Positions 1 to 5,323 are shown, counted from the stretch's first letter. The stretch is 6,404 nucleotides of DNA from an uncultured Muribaculaceae bacterium (GCA_948788915.1 CAQFOZ010000081.1:1-6404); one strand, 5' to 3'. Notes: generated by a model from the letters alone, not told the origin. Translations and numbers: made by a program.

Positions 1-55
1 TTACCGAAAGAACTATTATATAAAATTTTTCGTAATAAATTTAAACAGTTTCTTA
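1..55 (-). repeat. End of a dispersed hairpin element (family A), cut by the window edge
   Basis: Read on the minus strand, this stretch begins TAAGAAACTGTTTAAA and matches the first 55 bases of the element at 1899-1953 at 53 of 55 positions by my alignment (mismatches at its positions 31 and 42). The 22 bases at 34-55 are identical to both terminal repeats of that copy. The rest of the element, if it is full length (189 bp), would lie about 134 bp beyond the left edge. Its outer three bases (53-55) are also the TAA stop codon of the thioredoxin gene. The repeat is seen directly; calling it a mobile or structural element is inference. Confidence 0.85.
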
Positions 56-343
56 ATATGATTGTAGTTTGTCAAGCAGGAATTGACCATCCAATTCTCC
101 ACTTTCACGCCAAACCTGTTTACCGTTCCTATATATGATAAAAGTCGGCGTAGAACGGATATTCTCTAAATCTGCGATTTCCTGATTTTCATCAATATCA
201 AATTGATAAACATCAACTTTATCTGCAAGAAGTTCCTTAATCTCCTCAATCACCGGCATCATTCTCCGGCAATGAGGACACCACGTAGCATAAAATTCCA
301 CAAGCACGACAGGAGTGCTGTTAATTAATTCTGTGTATTCCAT
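53..343 (-). CDS. Small thioredoxin-family protein (WCPHC active site)
   Basis: A 96-residue single-domain thioredoxin fold protein. It has the beta strand VVLVEFYATW followed by the redox motif WCPHC (Trp21, Cys22, Cys25), and the cis-proline loop STPTF with Pro66 facing the active site. These elements define a dithiol-disulfide oxidoreductase. The CPHC dipeptide differs from the CGPC of classical thioredoxin and is the version found in DsbA, which in that family gives a more oxidising protein; whether that holds here is not shown by sequence. There is no signal peptide, so it is probably cytoplasmic. Length is slightly short for the family (usually 100-110), but the last helix looks complete. 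It starts at the only sensible ATG (341-343), with no Shine-Dalgarno. It stands alone, divergent from lrgAB, and its TAA stop lies inside the terminal repeat of the element at 1-55. Its substrate cannot be named. Confidence 0.93.
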   Translation of the reverse strand: MEYTELINSTPVVLVEFYATWCPHCRRMMPVIEEIKELLADKVDVYQFDIDENQEIADLENIRSTPTFIIYRNGKQVWRESGELDGQFLLDKLQSY

Positions 344-355
344 AGTATAAATATT

Positions 356-376
356 TTAGTAAGTATTCAAATCTAA
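356..376. repeat. Orphan terminal repeat related to the 186-bp element
   Basis: These 21 bases match the left terminal repeat of the 467-652 element (467-487) at 19 of 21 positions in the same orientation, including a perfect 15-base run AGTAAGTATTCAAAT (358-372 and 469-483). I find no matching inverted partner nearby, so it looks like the remnant of a decayed copy. It overlaps the predicted -7 box of the thioredoxin promoter. Confidence 0.6.
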
Positions 377-400
377 GAGAGTGTTTTAAAATTAGTCAAG
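368..400 (-). promoter_or_regulatory. Probable thioredoxin promoter
   Basis: On the minus strand the -7 box TAGATTTG (375 down to 368) fits the Bacteroidota consensus TAnnTTTG at every fixed position. CTTG (400 down to 397) sits 21 bp upstream in place of the consensus TTTG. Transcription would start near 362, leaving a leader of about 20 bases before the ATG at 343. The match is by eye. Confidence 0.5.
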
Positions 401-466
401 ATAACTTCAGTTTCTAAAAATTTACTCGTCTTTTGACACTAAAACAGATTCACATAAATGAAAGTT

Positions 467-652
467 TAAGTAAGTATTCAAATTTAAACGATAGGAAGTG
501 TATTTAAATCTTTTATACTTACTGCGGTTTCTTTTTGGCCGCTTACGGATTGTCGCTCAGCCGCATATGCATATATGCTCCATCATTCCGCATCGTAATC
601 ACCACAAAAACAAATTCGCATTAAGTATAAATTAAATTTGAACACTTACTTA
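467..652. repeat. 186-bp hairpin element (family B) with 21-bp terminal inverted repeats
   Basis: The ends 467-487 and 632-652 are inverted repeats at 20 of 21 positions (TAAGTAAGTATTCAAATTTA type). Further pairing runs inward: TTTATACTTA at 512-521 pairs with TAAGTATAAA at 622-631, followed by imperfect pairing of TGCGG with TTCGCA and of the T-rich stretch near 528-537 with CACAAAAACAAA near 603-613. The centre (about 561-579) contains GCATATATGC, itself a 10-bp palindrome. The whole element can thus fold into one long imperfect hairpin. It carries no reading frame. Its ends resemble those of the 1899-2087 element, with shared pattern TAAG, four variable bases, T, then TT and AAATTTA. A MITE-like non-autonomous element is the simplest reading; a structured leader or regulatory sequence is the alternative. 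Confidence 0.75.
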
Positions 653-804
653 GATAAATCCGGCATCCAGTAATTTTGATGATCGACAACTTATAAGTAA
701 CCGATATTTGAGTTAACTTTGTATAATAAAATATAAACATAAATAAATATTTTTGATTTCTAAAGCCAAACTATCAACCATACTCATTTGAAAGATATAT
801 TGCT

Positions 805-1185
805 ATGATGATTTTATTGCAACTCGCAGTATTATTCCTGTTTCTGGAACTCGGCGAAGGATTTGTAATGATAACGAAGCTCCCTGTGCCCGGATGCATT
901 GCAGGAATGGTATTGCTTGCGTTTTCACTTAAATTTAGACTCGTAAAACCGGAATGGATCGCAGAAGTTTCAGATTTTCTTTGTGCGAATCTCGGTTTTT
1001 TCTTTATTCCCGCCGGTGTCGGTGTTATGAAATGTTTCGGTATCATAAAAGCGGAATGGATACCAATCGTAATGGCGACAGTGCTCAGCACCGCAGTAAT
1101 TATACTTGTAACAGGATGGACACACAGTCTCACACGACGTTTATATCACAGACATTCAACTAAAAAACACAGCATCAATGACTGA
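805..1185 (+). CDS. lrgA: LrgA/CidA family membrane protein
   Basis: A 126-residue protein with four predicted membrane segments (about residues 3-20, 27-43, 58-75 and 85-104) and a basic C-terminal tail (TRRLYHRHSTKK). The motif PVPGCIAGM (27-35) and the stretch FFFIPAGVGVM (65-75) are typical of the LrgA/CidA family. These proteins were first described as holin/antiholin-like modulators of murein hydrolase activity in Staphylococcus. Related pairs in Bacillus and streptococci act in pyruvate uptake, and the plant plastid homologue PLGG1 (an LrgA-LrgB fusion) carries glycolate and glycerate. Transport is therefore a better working role than lysis, but the substrate is inference. It starts at the first of two adjacent ATG codons (805 or 808), with no clear Shine-Dalgarno. 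It overlaps the start of lrgB by 8 bases, which argues for one transcript and coupled translation. No regulator gene (LytR/LytS type) is in the window. Confidence 0.92.
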   Translation: MMILLQLAVLFLFLELGEGFVMITKLPVPGCIAGMVLLAFSLKFRLVKPEWIAEVSDFLCANLGFFFIPAGVGVMKCFGIIKAEWIPIVMATVLSTAVIILVTGWTHSLTRRLYHRHSTKKHSIND

Positions 1186-1873
1186 TTTTATGACTACTCC
1201 ATATTTTATGGTAGCAATAACATTCTTTGCCTACCTTCTTGCACGTTGGATACGCGTTAAAACCCATATGCAACTGCTGCATCCCATTTTGATATCCATT
1301 ATAATACTTATAATCTTTCTTATTCTGACAAATACTTCATACGAAAGCTATAATACAGGAGGAACTTACATCGAGTTCTGGCTAAAACCTGCTGTTGTAG
1401 CACTCGGGGTTCCTCTTTACCGCCAACTGGAAACTATCAAAAAACAAATGGTTCCGCTTCTTCTTGCGGAACTGGCCGGATGTCTCGCCGGACTGATAAG
1501 CGTTGTAGCTTTTGCTGAAATTTTTGGAGCATCCAGGGATGTTATCATTTCATTGGCACCAAAAGCAGTTACAACACCAATCGCCTTGGAAATCAGTCGA
1601 GCCACAGGCGGTATACCGCCATTGACAGCAGCTGTGGTTGTATGCACAGGTATTTTCGGAAGTATGGCCGGATTCAAGATCGTATCCCTGTGTCGTATAA
1701 AATCACCCTTGGCAGGTGCTCTGTCAATCGGTACAGCCGCTCACGCAGTAGGAACCGCAGCTGCCATGGAACGCAGTCAAAGATCCGGCGCATTTTCTTC
1801 CCTCGGATTAACTTTGAACGGTTTACTCACAGCTCTGCTGGCTCCACTGATTTTGGGATTGCTCGGTTATTGA
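1178..1873 (+). CDS. lrgB: LrgB family membrane transport protein
   Basis: A 231-residue multi-pass inner-membrane protein, close to the usual length of LrgB/CidB. The family signatures are present in order: LKPAVVALGVPLY (69-81), SLAPKAVTTPIA (125-136), GGIPPLTA (144-151) and GTAAHAVGTA (185-194). Hydrophobic segments flank them from residue 8 to 231. LrgB works with LrgA, whose gene stops inside its first codons (ATGACTGA at 1178-1185). The pair is best seen as a two-component carrier for small organic acids such as pyruvate or glycolate, by analogy with Bacillus PftAB and plant PLGG1; the older murein hydrolase control role is the alternative. The gene ends 25 bp before a dispersed hairpin element, and no separate terminator is visible. 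Confidence 0.94.
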   Translation: MTDFMTTPYFMVAITFFAYLLARWIRVKTHMQLLHPILISIIILIIFLILTNTSYESYNTGGTYIEFWLKPAVVALGVPLYRQLETIKKQMVPLLLAELAGCLAGLISVVAFAEIFGASRDVIISLAPKAVTTPIALEISRATGGIPPLTAAVVVCTGIFGSMAGFKIVSLCRIKSPLAGALSIGTAAHAVGTAAAMERSQRSGAFSSLGLTLNGLLTALLAPLILGLLGY

Positions 1874-1898
1874 AATCCTGTCAATATAAGTTTAAGTT

Positions 1899-2087
1899 TA
1901 AGAAACTGTTTAAATTTATTACGAAAAAATTTATATAATTGTTCTTTCGGTAATTTTGAGGTTCTTTTCGGTTGTTTCCGCCAAGTCTCGTCGGTCAAAA
2001 CCGATAGGTTTCTCCCTTCTCAACTCGCGGAACCATCTCAAAAATAACTCTCAAAATTCCTCGAAAATAAATTTAAACAGTTTCTTA
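1899..2087 (+). repeat. Complete 189-bp hairpin element (family A) with perfect 22-bp terminal inverted repeats
   Basis: The outer 22 bases at 1899-1920 are the exact reverse complement of 2066-2087. Inside are nested inverted repeats: AATTTTGAG (1952-1960) with CTCAAAATT (2050-2058), TTCCGC (1976-1981) with GCGGAA (2027-2032), and a tight central hairpin TCGGT-CAAA-ACCGA (1991-2004). The element is thus an elongated cruciform-like structure with no reading frame. A second copy of one end is at 1-55 in the opposite orientation. Both ends carry TA at the border, which would fit TA target duplication as in IS630/Tc1-mariner-type MITEs, but TA is also part of the repeat, so this is not proof. 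It separates lrgB from the nuclease promoter, which starts 27 bp further on, and could also serve as a transcript end for lrgAB. Confidence 0.85.
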
Positions 2088-2113
2088 GAGAGCGTTTGGC
2101 TAAAAATATTCTT

Positions 2114-2145
2114 TTTGGTCATTCATTAATTATTTCTTAATTTTG
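2114..2145 (+). promoter_or_regulatory. Nuclease promoter, full Bacteroidota consensus
   Basis: TTTG (2114-2117), 20 bp, then TAATTTTG (2138-2145) matches the Bacteroidota sigma consensus TTTG-N19-21-TAnnTTTG at all fixed positions. Transcription would begin near 2150. A TTG at 2143 that extends the frame upstream lies inside the -7 box and so cannot be the start codon of this transcript. Confidence 0.8.
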
Positions 2146-2172
2146 ATAAAATCAATCAACAAAACCACCACC

Positions 2173-2982
2173 ATGAAACTTTTATTTATGGAGATAAAAA
2201 GGACTGCAGCATTGTTTCTTGCGTCTGCGGTTTTTGCAATCCCGGCATTTAGCTGGGGACGAGTAGGACATGATGCCGTAAGTTATATTGCGGAATGTCA
2301 TCTCACCCCTGTTGCAAAAGCCAATGTAGAAAAATACCTTAATGGCGAATCCATCGTATATGATTCATCCTGGCTTGACCTTGTAAGAGAAACGCCTGAA
2401 TACAAACACACAACCAGATGTCACATGTATCCAATTGGCAAAGACGGGAAGTACCACAGTGATTCCAGGGGAGATGCCGTAAGTCTTATAAATGAACAGA
2501 CAGCACTCCTCCGCAATTACAAGAACCTTTCAGACTCCGCGGTAAATGTTGGAATAAAAATGCTTGTACATGTTATCGGAGATCTCCATTGCCCATCCCA
2601 CCCGGATTTTGATGAAATCTATCAATGGTATAATTTTGACATGAACGGTAAAACCATGAGCTATCACGGCTTCTGGGATTATTATGCAATAGAGACAAGC
2701 CACAAATGGTACTACACCGATTACCAGCATCAGCTTGACCGTTTTACTCCGGAGCAGATTGCAAAAGTATGCAAAGGGACTCCTGAAGACTGGGCAAACG
2801 AAACTGCAAAGAATGTAGCCGTGACATACGACTGGATCAAGAAAGACATGAAACTCAATAAAATGGAATCAAACTTGCTTCTTATCAAGGGAGCACGGCT
2901 CGTAGACCGTCAGATTCTACTTGCCGGTTACAGACTGAGTCATGTTCTAAACTCTATTTTCGATCCCAATTGGAAGAAATAA
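2173..2982 (+). CDS. Exported S1/P1-type zinc nuclease
   Basis: A 269-residue secreted enzyme of the S1/P1 nuclease family, which cleaves single-stranded DNA and RNA (some members also 3'-nucleotides) with three zinc ions. Residues 1-27 form a signal peptide with cleavage expected at AFS|WGRVGH. This exposes Trp28 as the new N-terminus, the residue whose amino group and carbonyl bind zinc in P1 nuclease. The other expected ligands are visible: His33, Asp69 (SWLD), His84 (RCHMYP), His133, Asp137 and His143 (HVIGDLHCPSH), His165 and Asp169 (YHGFWD). All nine ligand positions are therefore filled. The region between them departs from classical members: HCPSH replaces HQPLH, and the usual glycine-rich GGN segment is absent. 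I chose the ATG at 2173 because the upstream TTG lies within the promoter; ATG 2188 is also possible and leaves a 22-residue signal peptide. It stands alone, with its own promoter and terminator. Likely role: periplasmic or extracellular nucleic acid scavenging. Confidence 0.9.
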   Translation: MKLLFMEIKRTAALFLASAVFAIPAFSWGRVGHDAVSYIAECHLTPVAKANVEKYLNGESIVYDSSWLDLVRETPEYKHTTRCHMYPIGKDGKYHSDSRGDAVSLINEQTALLRNYKNLSDSAVNVGIKMLVHVIGDLHCPSHPDFDEIYQWYNFDMNGKTMSYHGFWDYYAIETSHKWYYTDYQHQLDRFTPEQIAKVCKGTPEDWANETAKNVAVTYDWIKKDMKLNKMESNLLLIKGARLVDRQILLAGYRLSHVLNSIFDPNWKK

Positions 2983-2997
2983 CGCACACTCTACAGG

Positions 2998-3048
2998 TAA
3001 AATAAATAAGAATGCAACGCTTATTGCGATGCATTCTTATTTATTTTA
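2998..3048. terminator. Bidirectional terminator between convergent genes
   Basis: A perfect 19-bp inverted repeat (2998-3016 with 3030-3048) lies between the stop codons of the nuclease (+) and the cysteine peptidase (-). The arms end in A-rich and T-rich tracts, so RNA from either strand forms a stem with a U-rich 3' side. The 13-base centre can add a CGC/GCG pairing (3018-3020 with 3025-3028 region). Confidence 0.8.
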
Positions 3049-3093
3049 TTTCTGTAAAAATTTTAAAGATCTGAAGTTCTCTTACTCATCCGA

Positions 3094-4491
3094 TTAATTA
3101 TCACAAGAGAACATAGGATCCCAAGCGGGTAGCATAATAGGCTTCATGTCAAGCAACTTTAATGTTGCCTCAGGAATATATTTCCTGTTTGCCACAAGAC
3201 GGAACATGTATTCATCGAACCAGCGGTCGGTCATTATAACATGTCCGTTGTTGGCAGTTTTTCCCCAACTGTTCTCTACCATCCATTTCTGTGGCACTCC
3301 CTTGACATCCAGATCAACAGCCATAAGCGTCATTGCATGGGTGCTTCCACTCGCATGCGTGCGAATCCGGTCCGCCTTATCCATCCCAAATTTCACACCC
3401 AGAATAGATTCATAGTCAAAGTTATCAAGATCAAGGACTCCCCTGTCTCTGTCAAAGAATTTACCGACATCACATGAAAAATACATCATCGTACTGTCTT
3501 TTATCGACTTAATGGCAATCTCCTTTATCTCTTCGATAGGAAGATTGATGTATTTCCAATTCTCTCCATCATAGACATGACGGTCATAATCGATCTCGTA
3601 AACCTTATGGTACTCACGAGTAGGATCGTTCATCAGCATTACATAATCTCCTTTGAGATCGTTTCCTGCATATTCATTATAAAACTCAAGCGGAGTGTAT
3701 TTCTTTGTGTCGATTACATCTCCCTTGCTATTTTTGCGCGTCCAGGTAAACTCCACCGGAGGCTCTCCAAGCGACAATGCCAACATCCGATAAATCTCTT
3801 TCAACATCTCCTTTTTACGAGTTTGTATCGCATTGGCCTTCGCTTTGTCCGCACGCATTTTACGCAGTTCAAGACCATCTTCACGCAGTTTCAATGAAAT
3901 CAGCCTGCGCATCTTTGCTGTATTGTTTGCGGTGTATGATTCATGCATTACCTCTGCCGGAACAACTCCATATTTCATGATGTTATCAGACAGCCCTGTG
4001 TATTGCCCGCCATCACTCAAGGGATTACTGAAAAGCCAGTCAACCATTTTATCATCCATAGGTTTGTCTGCAGTATCAATAATGCCTTGCAAAAAGAGAT
4101 TGGACTTCTCAAGCTGGTCATAGAAAAAATTGTAATTCTGCGACAGCTCAAGCGCGGGTAAATCATTCTTAGCCATCATCTGAGAACGCAACACATTCAG
4201 CCCTGTAAAAAGCCAGCAACGTCCTGATGATTTCTGGTCTGTGATTCCTTTGCTTTCAACTTTATTCGAGAAATCCATATTGAATGAATCCGAGGCATCA
4301 AGATTTTTCGCAATCTTGTCAAGATCATTACTGTTAAGAGCATTGCGCAATGCCTTGGTCGGACCTTCACAAGAATATGATCCCCTGAGCTCCCCCATCA
4401 ACTCTTGCGATATCCCGTTGCTCCCAGGATTCGATGCCATCACAGGACATAAACCCAGAACTACACATACTGAAAATAAAGATGGTTTCAT
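3094..4491 (-). CDS. Exported C1B cysteine peptidase (bleomycin hydrolase/PepC type)
   Basis: A 465-residue papain-fold peptidase of MEROPS family C1B. The catalytic set is complete: Gln86 and Cys92 in DQKSSGRCW, His385 in STHAMT, and Asn407 in ENSWG. The spacing between Cys and His includes the long helical insertion typical of the family (lysine-rich helix about 195-240, then LGEPPVEFTW at 241-250). The C-terminus keeps the LPAWDPM signature (454-460), which in bleomycin hydrolases precedes the tail that lies in the active-site cleft and makes the enzyme an aminopeptidase. Unlike the cytosolic yeast, mammalian and lactococcal members, it begins with a likely signal peptide (MKPSLFSVCVVLGLCPVMA, cut near residue 19) and an added linker of about 50 residues. 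No good lipobox is seen. Likely role: trimming peptides in the periplasm or outside the cell. It converges with the nuclease gene and diverges from the cysteine-rich gene. Confidence 0.93.
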   Translation of the reverse strand: MKPSLFSVCVVLGLCPVMASNPGSNGISQELMGELRGSYSCEGPTKALRNALNSNDLDKIAKNLDASDSFNMDFSNKVESKGITDQKSSGRCWLFTGLNVLRSQMMAKNDLPALELSQNYNFFYDQLEKSNLFLQGIIDTADKPMDDKMVDWLFSNPLSDGGQYTGLSDNIMKYGVVPAEVMHESYTANNTAKMRRLISLKLREDGLELRKMRADKAKANAIQTRKKEMLKEIYRMLALSLGEPPVEFTWTRKNSKGDVIDTKKYTPLEFYNEYAGNDLKGDYVMLMNDPTREYHKVYEIDYDRHVYDGENWKYINLPIEEIKEIAIKSIKDSTMMYFSCDVGKFFDRDRGVLDLDNFDYESILGVKFGMDKADRIRTHASGSTHAMTLMAVDLDVKGVPQKWMVENSWGKTANNGHVIMTDRWFDEYMFRLVANRKYIPEATLKLLDMKPIMLPAWDPMFSCDN

Positions 4492-4557
4492 GTAAACTGC
4501 TATACTAATTTATGTTAATTATTAAATTCAATTTAAACTTATGCCAACAAAAAACGT

Positions 4558-4588
4558 CAAAGTAATAAAATCAATAAAATATGACAAG
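4558..4588 (-). promoter_or_regulatory. Possible promoter of the C1B peptidase gene
   Basis: On the minus strand, CTTG (4588 down to 4585), 19 bp, then TTACTTTG (4565 down to 4558) matches the Bacteroidota consensus with one deviation in each box. It would give a leader of about 60 bases. No equally good match was found for the divergent gene at 4667. Confidence 0.4.
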
Positions 4589-4666
4589 TTAAAGAAACGA
4601 TTTGAACATATTTCGAAAAAATAAACCAACCAGTTTCTAAAATACAAAATTAAAAATTTTAAGGAT

Positions 4667-5236
4667 ATGAAGAAAGCAATTTTAGGATTAGCATTTTTAA
4701 CAATCGCAAGTGTATCATTCTCTGCAAGCGCACAGCAGAAAACATCTACCCAATGCGCAAATACAGAGTGTACTTTACAAAGGGAGTGTAAGGGAATAAA
4801 GAACTGTCCTGCCCAAAAAGGATGCTGCCTACAACAAAAGAATAGCCGCAAGTGCATTAATGCTCAGGCATGCGCTTTGGAGGGATTGAACCTTACTGAC
4901 AAACAGAAAGGACAGATAGAAGCTCTTAACAAAGCCTCCGTAACATCAAGACAAGAGCTCTCAAATAAAGTCAAGAAGTCTAATAGCGTTACTAAAAATG
5001 AGCTGAAATCACAGCGCAAGGCAATCCGCGAACAGTATATCAAAGACCTTGGCAACATCCTGACTCCGGAACAATACGTAAAATTCCTTCAGAATTATTA
5101 TGTAAATAATTCCGGACATCAAAAAAGAATGGGCAAAGCTACAATGAAGGGTCATAAGGGTCATAAAAGACAGATGAGGCCCTCTTGTCAACGGTCAAAC
5201 CAAGATACTAAGGTCAGTGCCCAAATTGTAAAATAA
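4667..5236 (+). CDS. Exported cysteine-rich Spy/CpxP-like (LTxxQ) protein
   Basis: A 189-residue protein in four parts. Residues 1-22 are a signal peptide (cut at ASA|QQ). Residues 30-69 hold eight cysteines with spacing C-x4-C-x5-C-x5-C-x5-CC-x8-C-x5-C. Residues 70-147 are helical, charged, and carry two LTxxQ motifs, LTDKQ (76-80) and LTPEQ (132-136), 56 residues apart, as in the Spy/CpxP/ZraP group of periplasmic chaperones and metal sensors. The tail (150-189) is rich in Lys, Arg, His and Gln, with a ninth Cys at 174. Spy-like proteins bind unfolded proteins or damp envelope stress signalling. The cysteine block could bind metal or form disulfides; that is inference. I do not recognise a named family for the whole architecture. 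AAGGA lies only one base before the ATG, too close for a normal Shine-Dalgarno. The gene has its own terminator and diverges from the C1B peptidase gene. Confidence 0.8.
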   Translation: MKKAILGLAFLTIASVSFSASAQQKTSTQCANTECTLQRECKGIKNCPAQKGCCLQQKNSRKCINAQACALEGLNLTDKQKGQIEALNKASVTSRQELSNKVKKSNSVTKNELKSQRKAIREQYIKDLGNILTPEQYVKFLQNYYVNNSGHQKRMGKATMKGHKGHKRQMRPSCQRSNQDTKVSAQIVK

Positions 5237-5256
5237 CAATACCCAATAATACCCAG

Positions 5257-5300
5257 AACGGGCTTCCGACAAATAAACCGGAAGCCCGTTTTGCATTTTT
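5257..5300 (+). terminator. Rho-independent terminator of the Spy-like gene
   Basis: A perfect 12-bp GC-rich stem, AACGGGCTTCCG (5257-5268) with CGGAAGCCCGTT (5279-5290), has a 10-base loop and runs into TTTTGCATTTTT (5289-5300). It lies 20 bp after the stop codon. Confidence 0.93.
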
Positions 5301-5323
5301 CCATTCAAATGCACAAAATTCAA

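Larger units (their letters stand above)
344..804. other. Non-coding divergent region between thioredoxin and lrgA
   Basis: This 461-bp AT-rich stretch has no credible coding region on either strand. It holds the probable thioredoxin promoter (368-400, minus strand), an orphan repeat end (356-376), a 186-bp hairpin element (467-652), and the leader of lrgA. For lrgA I find two matches to the Bacteroidota -7 box TAnnTTTG, at 714-721 (TAACTTTG) and 748-755 (TATTTTTG). Neither has a TTTG at the expected 19-21 bp upstream, so the lrgAB promoter is unresolved. Confidence 0.7.

Noticed and set aside
467..652. CRISPR-like or tandem repeat array
   Set aside because: The repeated units are paired inverted ends of one hairpin, with no regular spacing and no cas genes.
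774..1133. 119-codon open frame on the minus strand
   Set aside because: It lies antisense to lrgA, whose product has clear family motifs; the antisense translation has no recognisable domain.
1417..1677. Minus-strand open frame inside lrgB
   Set aside because: It is antisense to the most conserved part of lrgB and is explained by that gene's codon use.
1..2087. Composite transposon: inverted family A copies flanking thioredoxin and lrgAB
   Set aside because: The flanking elements are about 190 bp with no transposase, and the cargo is ordinary housekeeping genes, so coincidental placement of a dispersed repeat is simpler.
2143..2172. Ten-codon N-terminal extension of the nuclease from a TTG
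   Set aside because: The TTG lies in the -7 box of a full-consensus promoter, and the extension would spoil the signal peptide.
3577..4161. Several plus-strand open frames opposite the cysteine peptidase gene
   Set aside because: They are shadows of a gene with a complete catalytic set and no motif supports them.
4480..4491. Lipoprotein signal in the C1B peptidase (cysteine at residue 15)
   Set aside because: The residues before Cys15 are LGL; a lipobox needs Gly, Ala or Ser directly before the cysteine.
4528..4857. 109-codon minus-strand frame over the divergent spacer and Spy-like gene
   Set aside because: It overlaps the start of the cysteine-rich gene, and its hydrophobic Phe-rich product reflects AT-rich spacer sequence.
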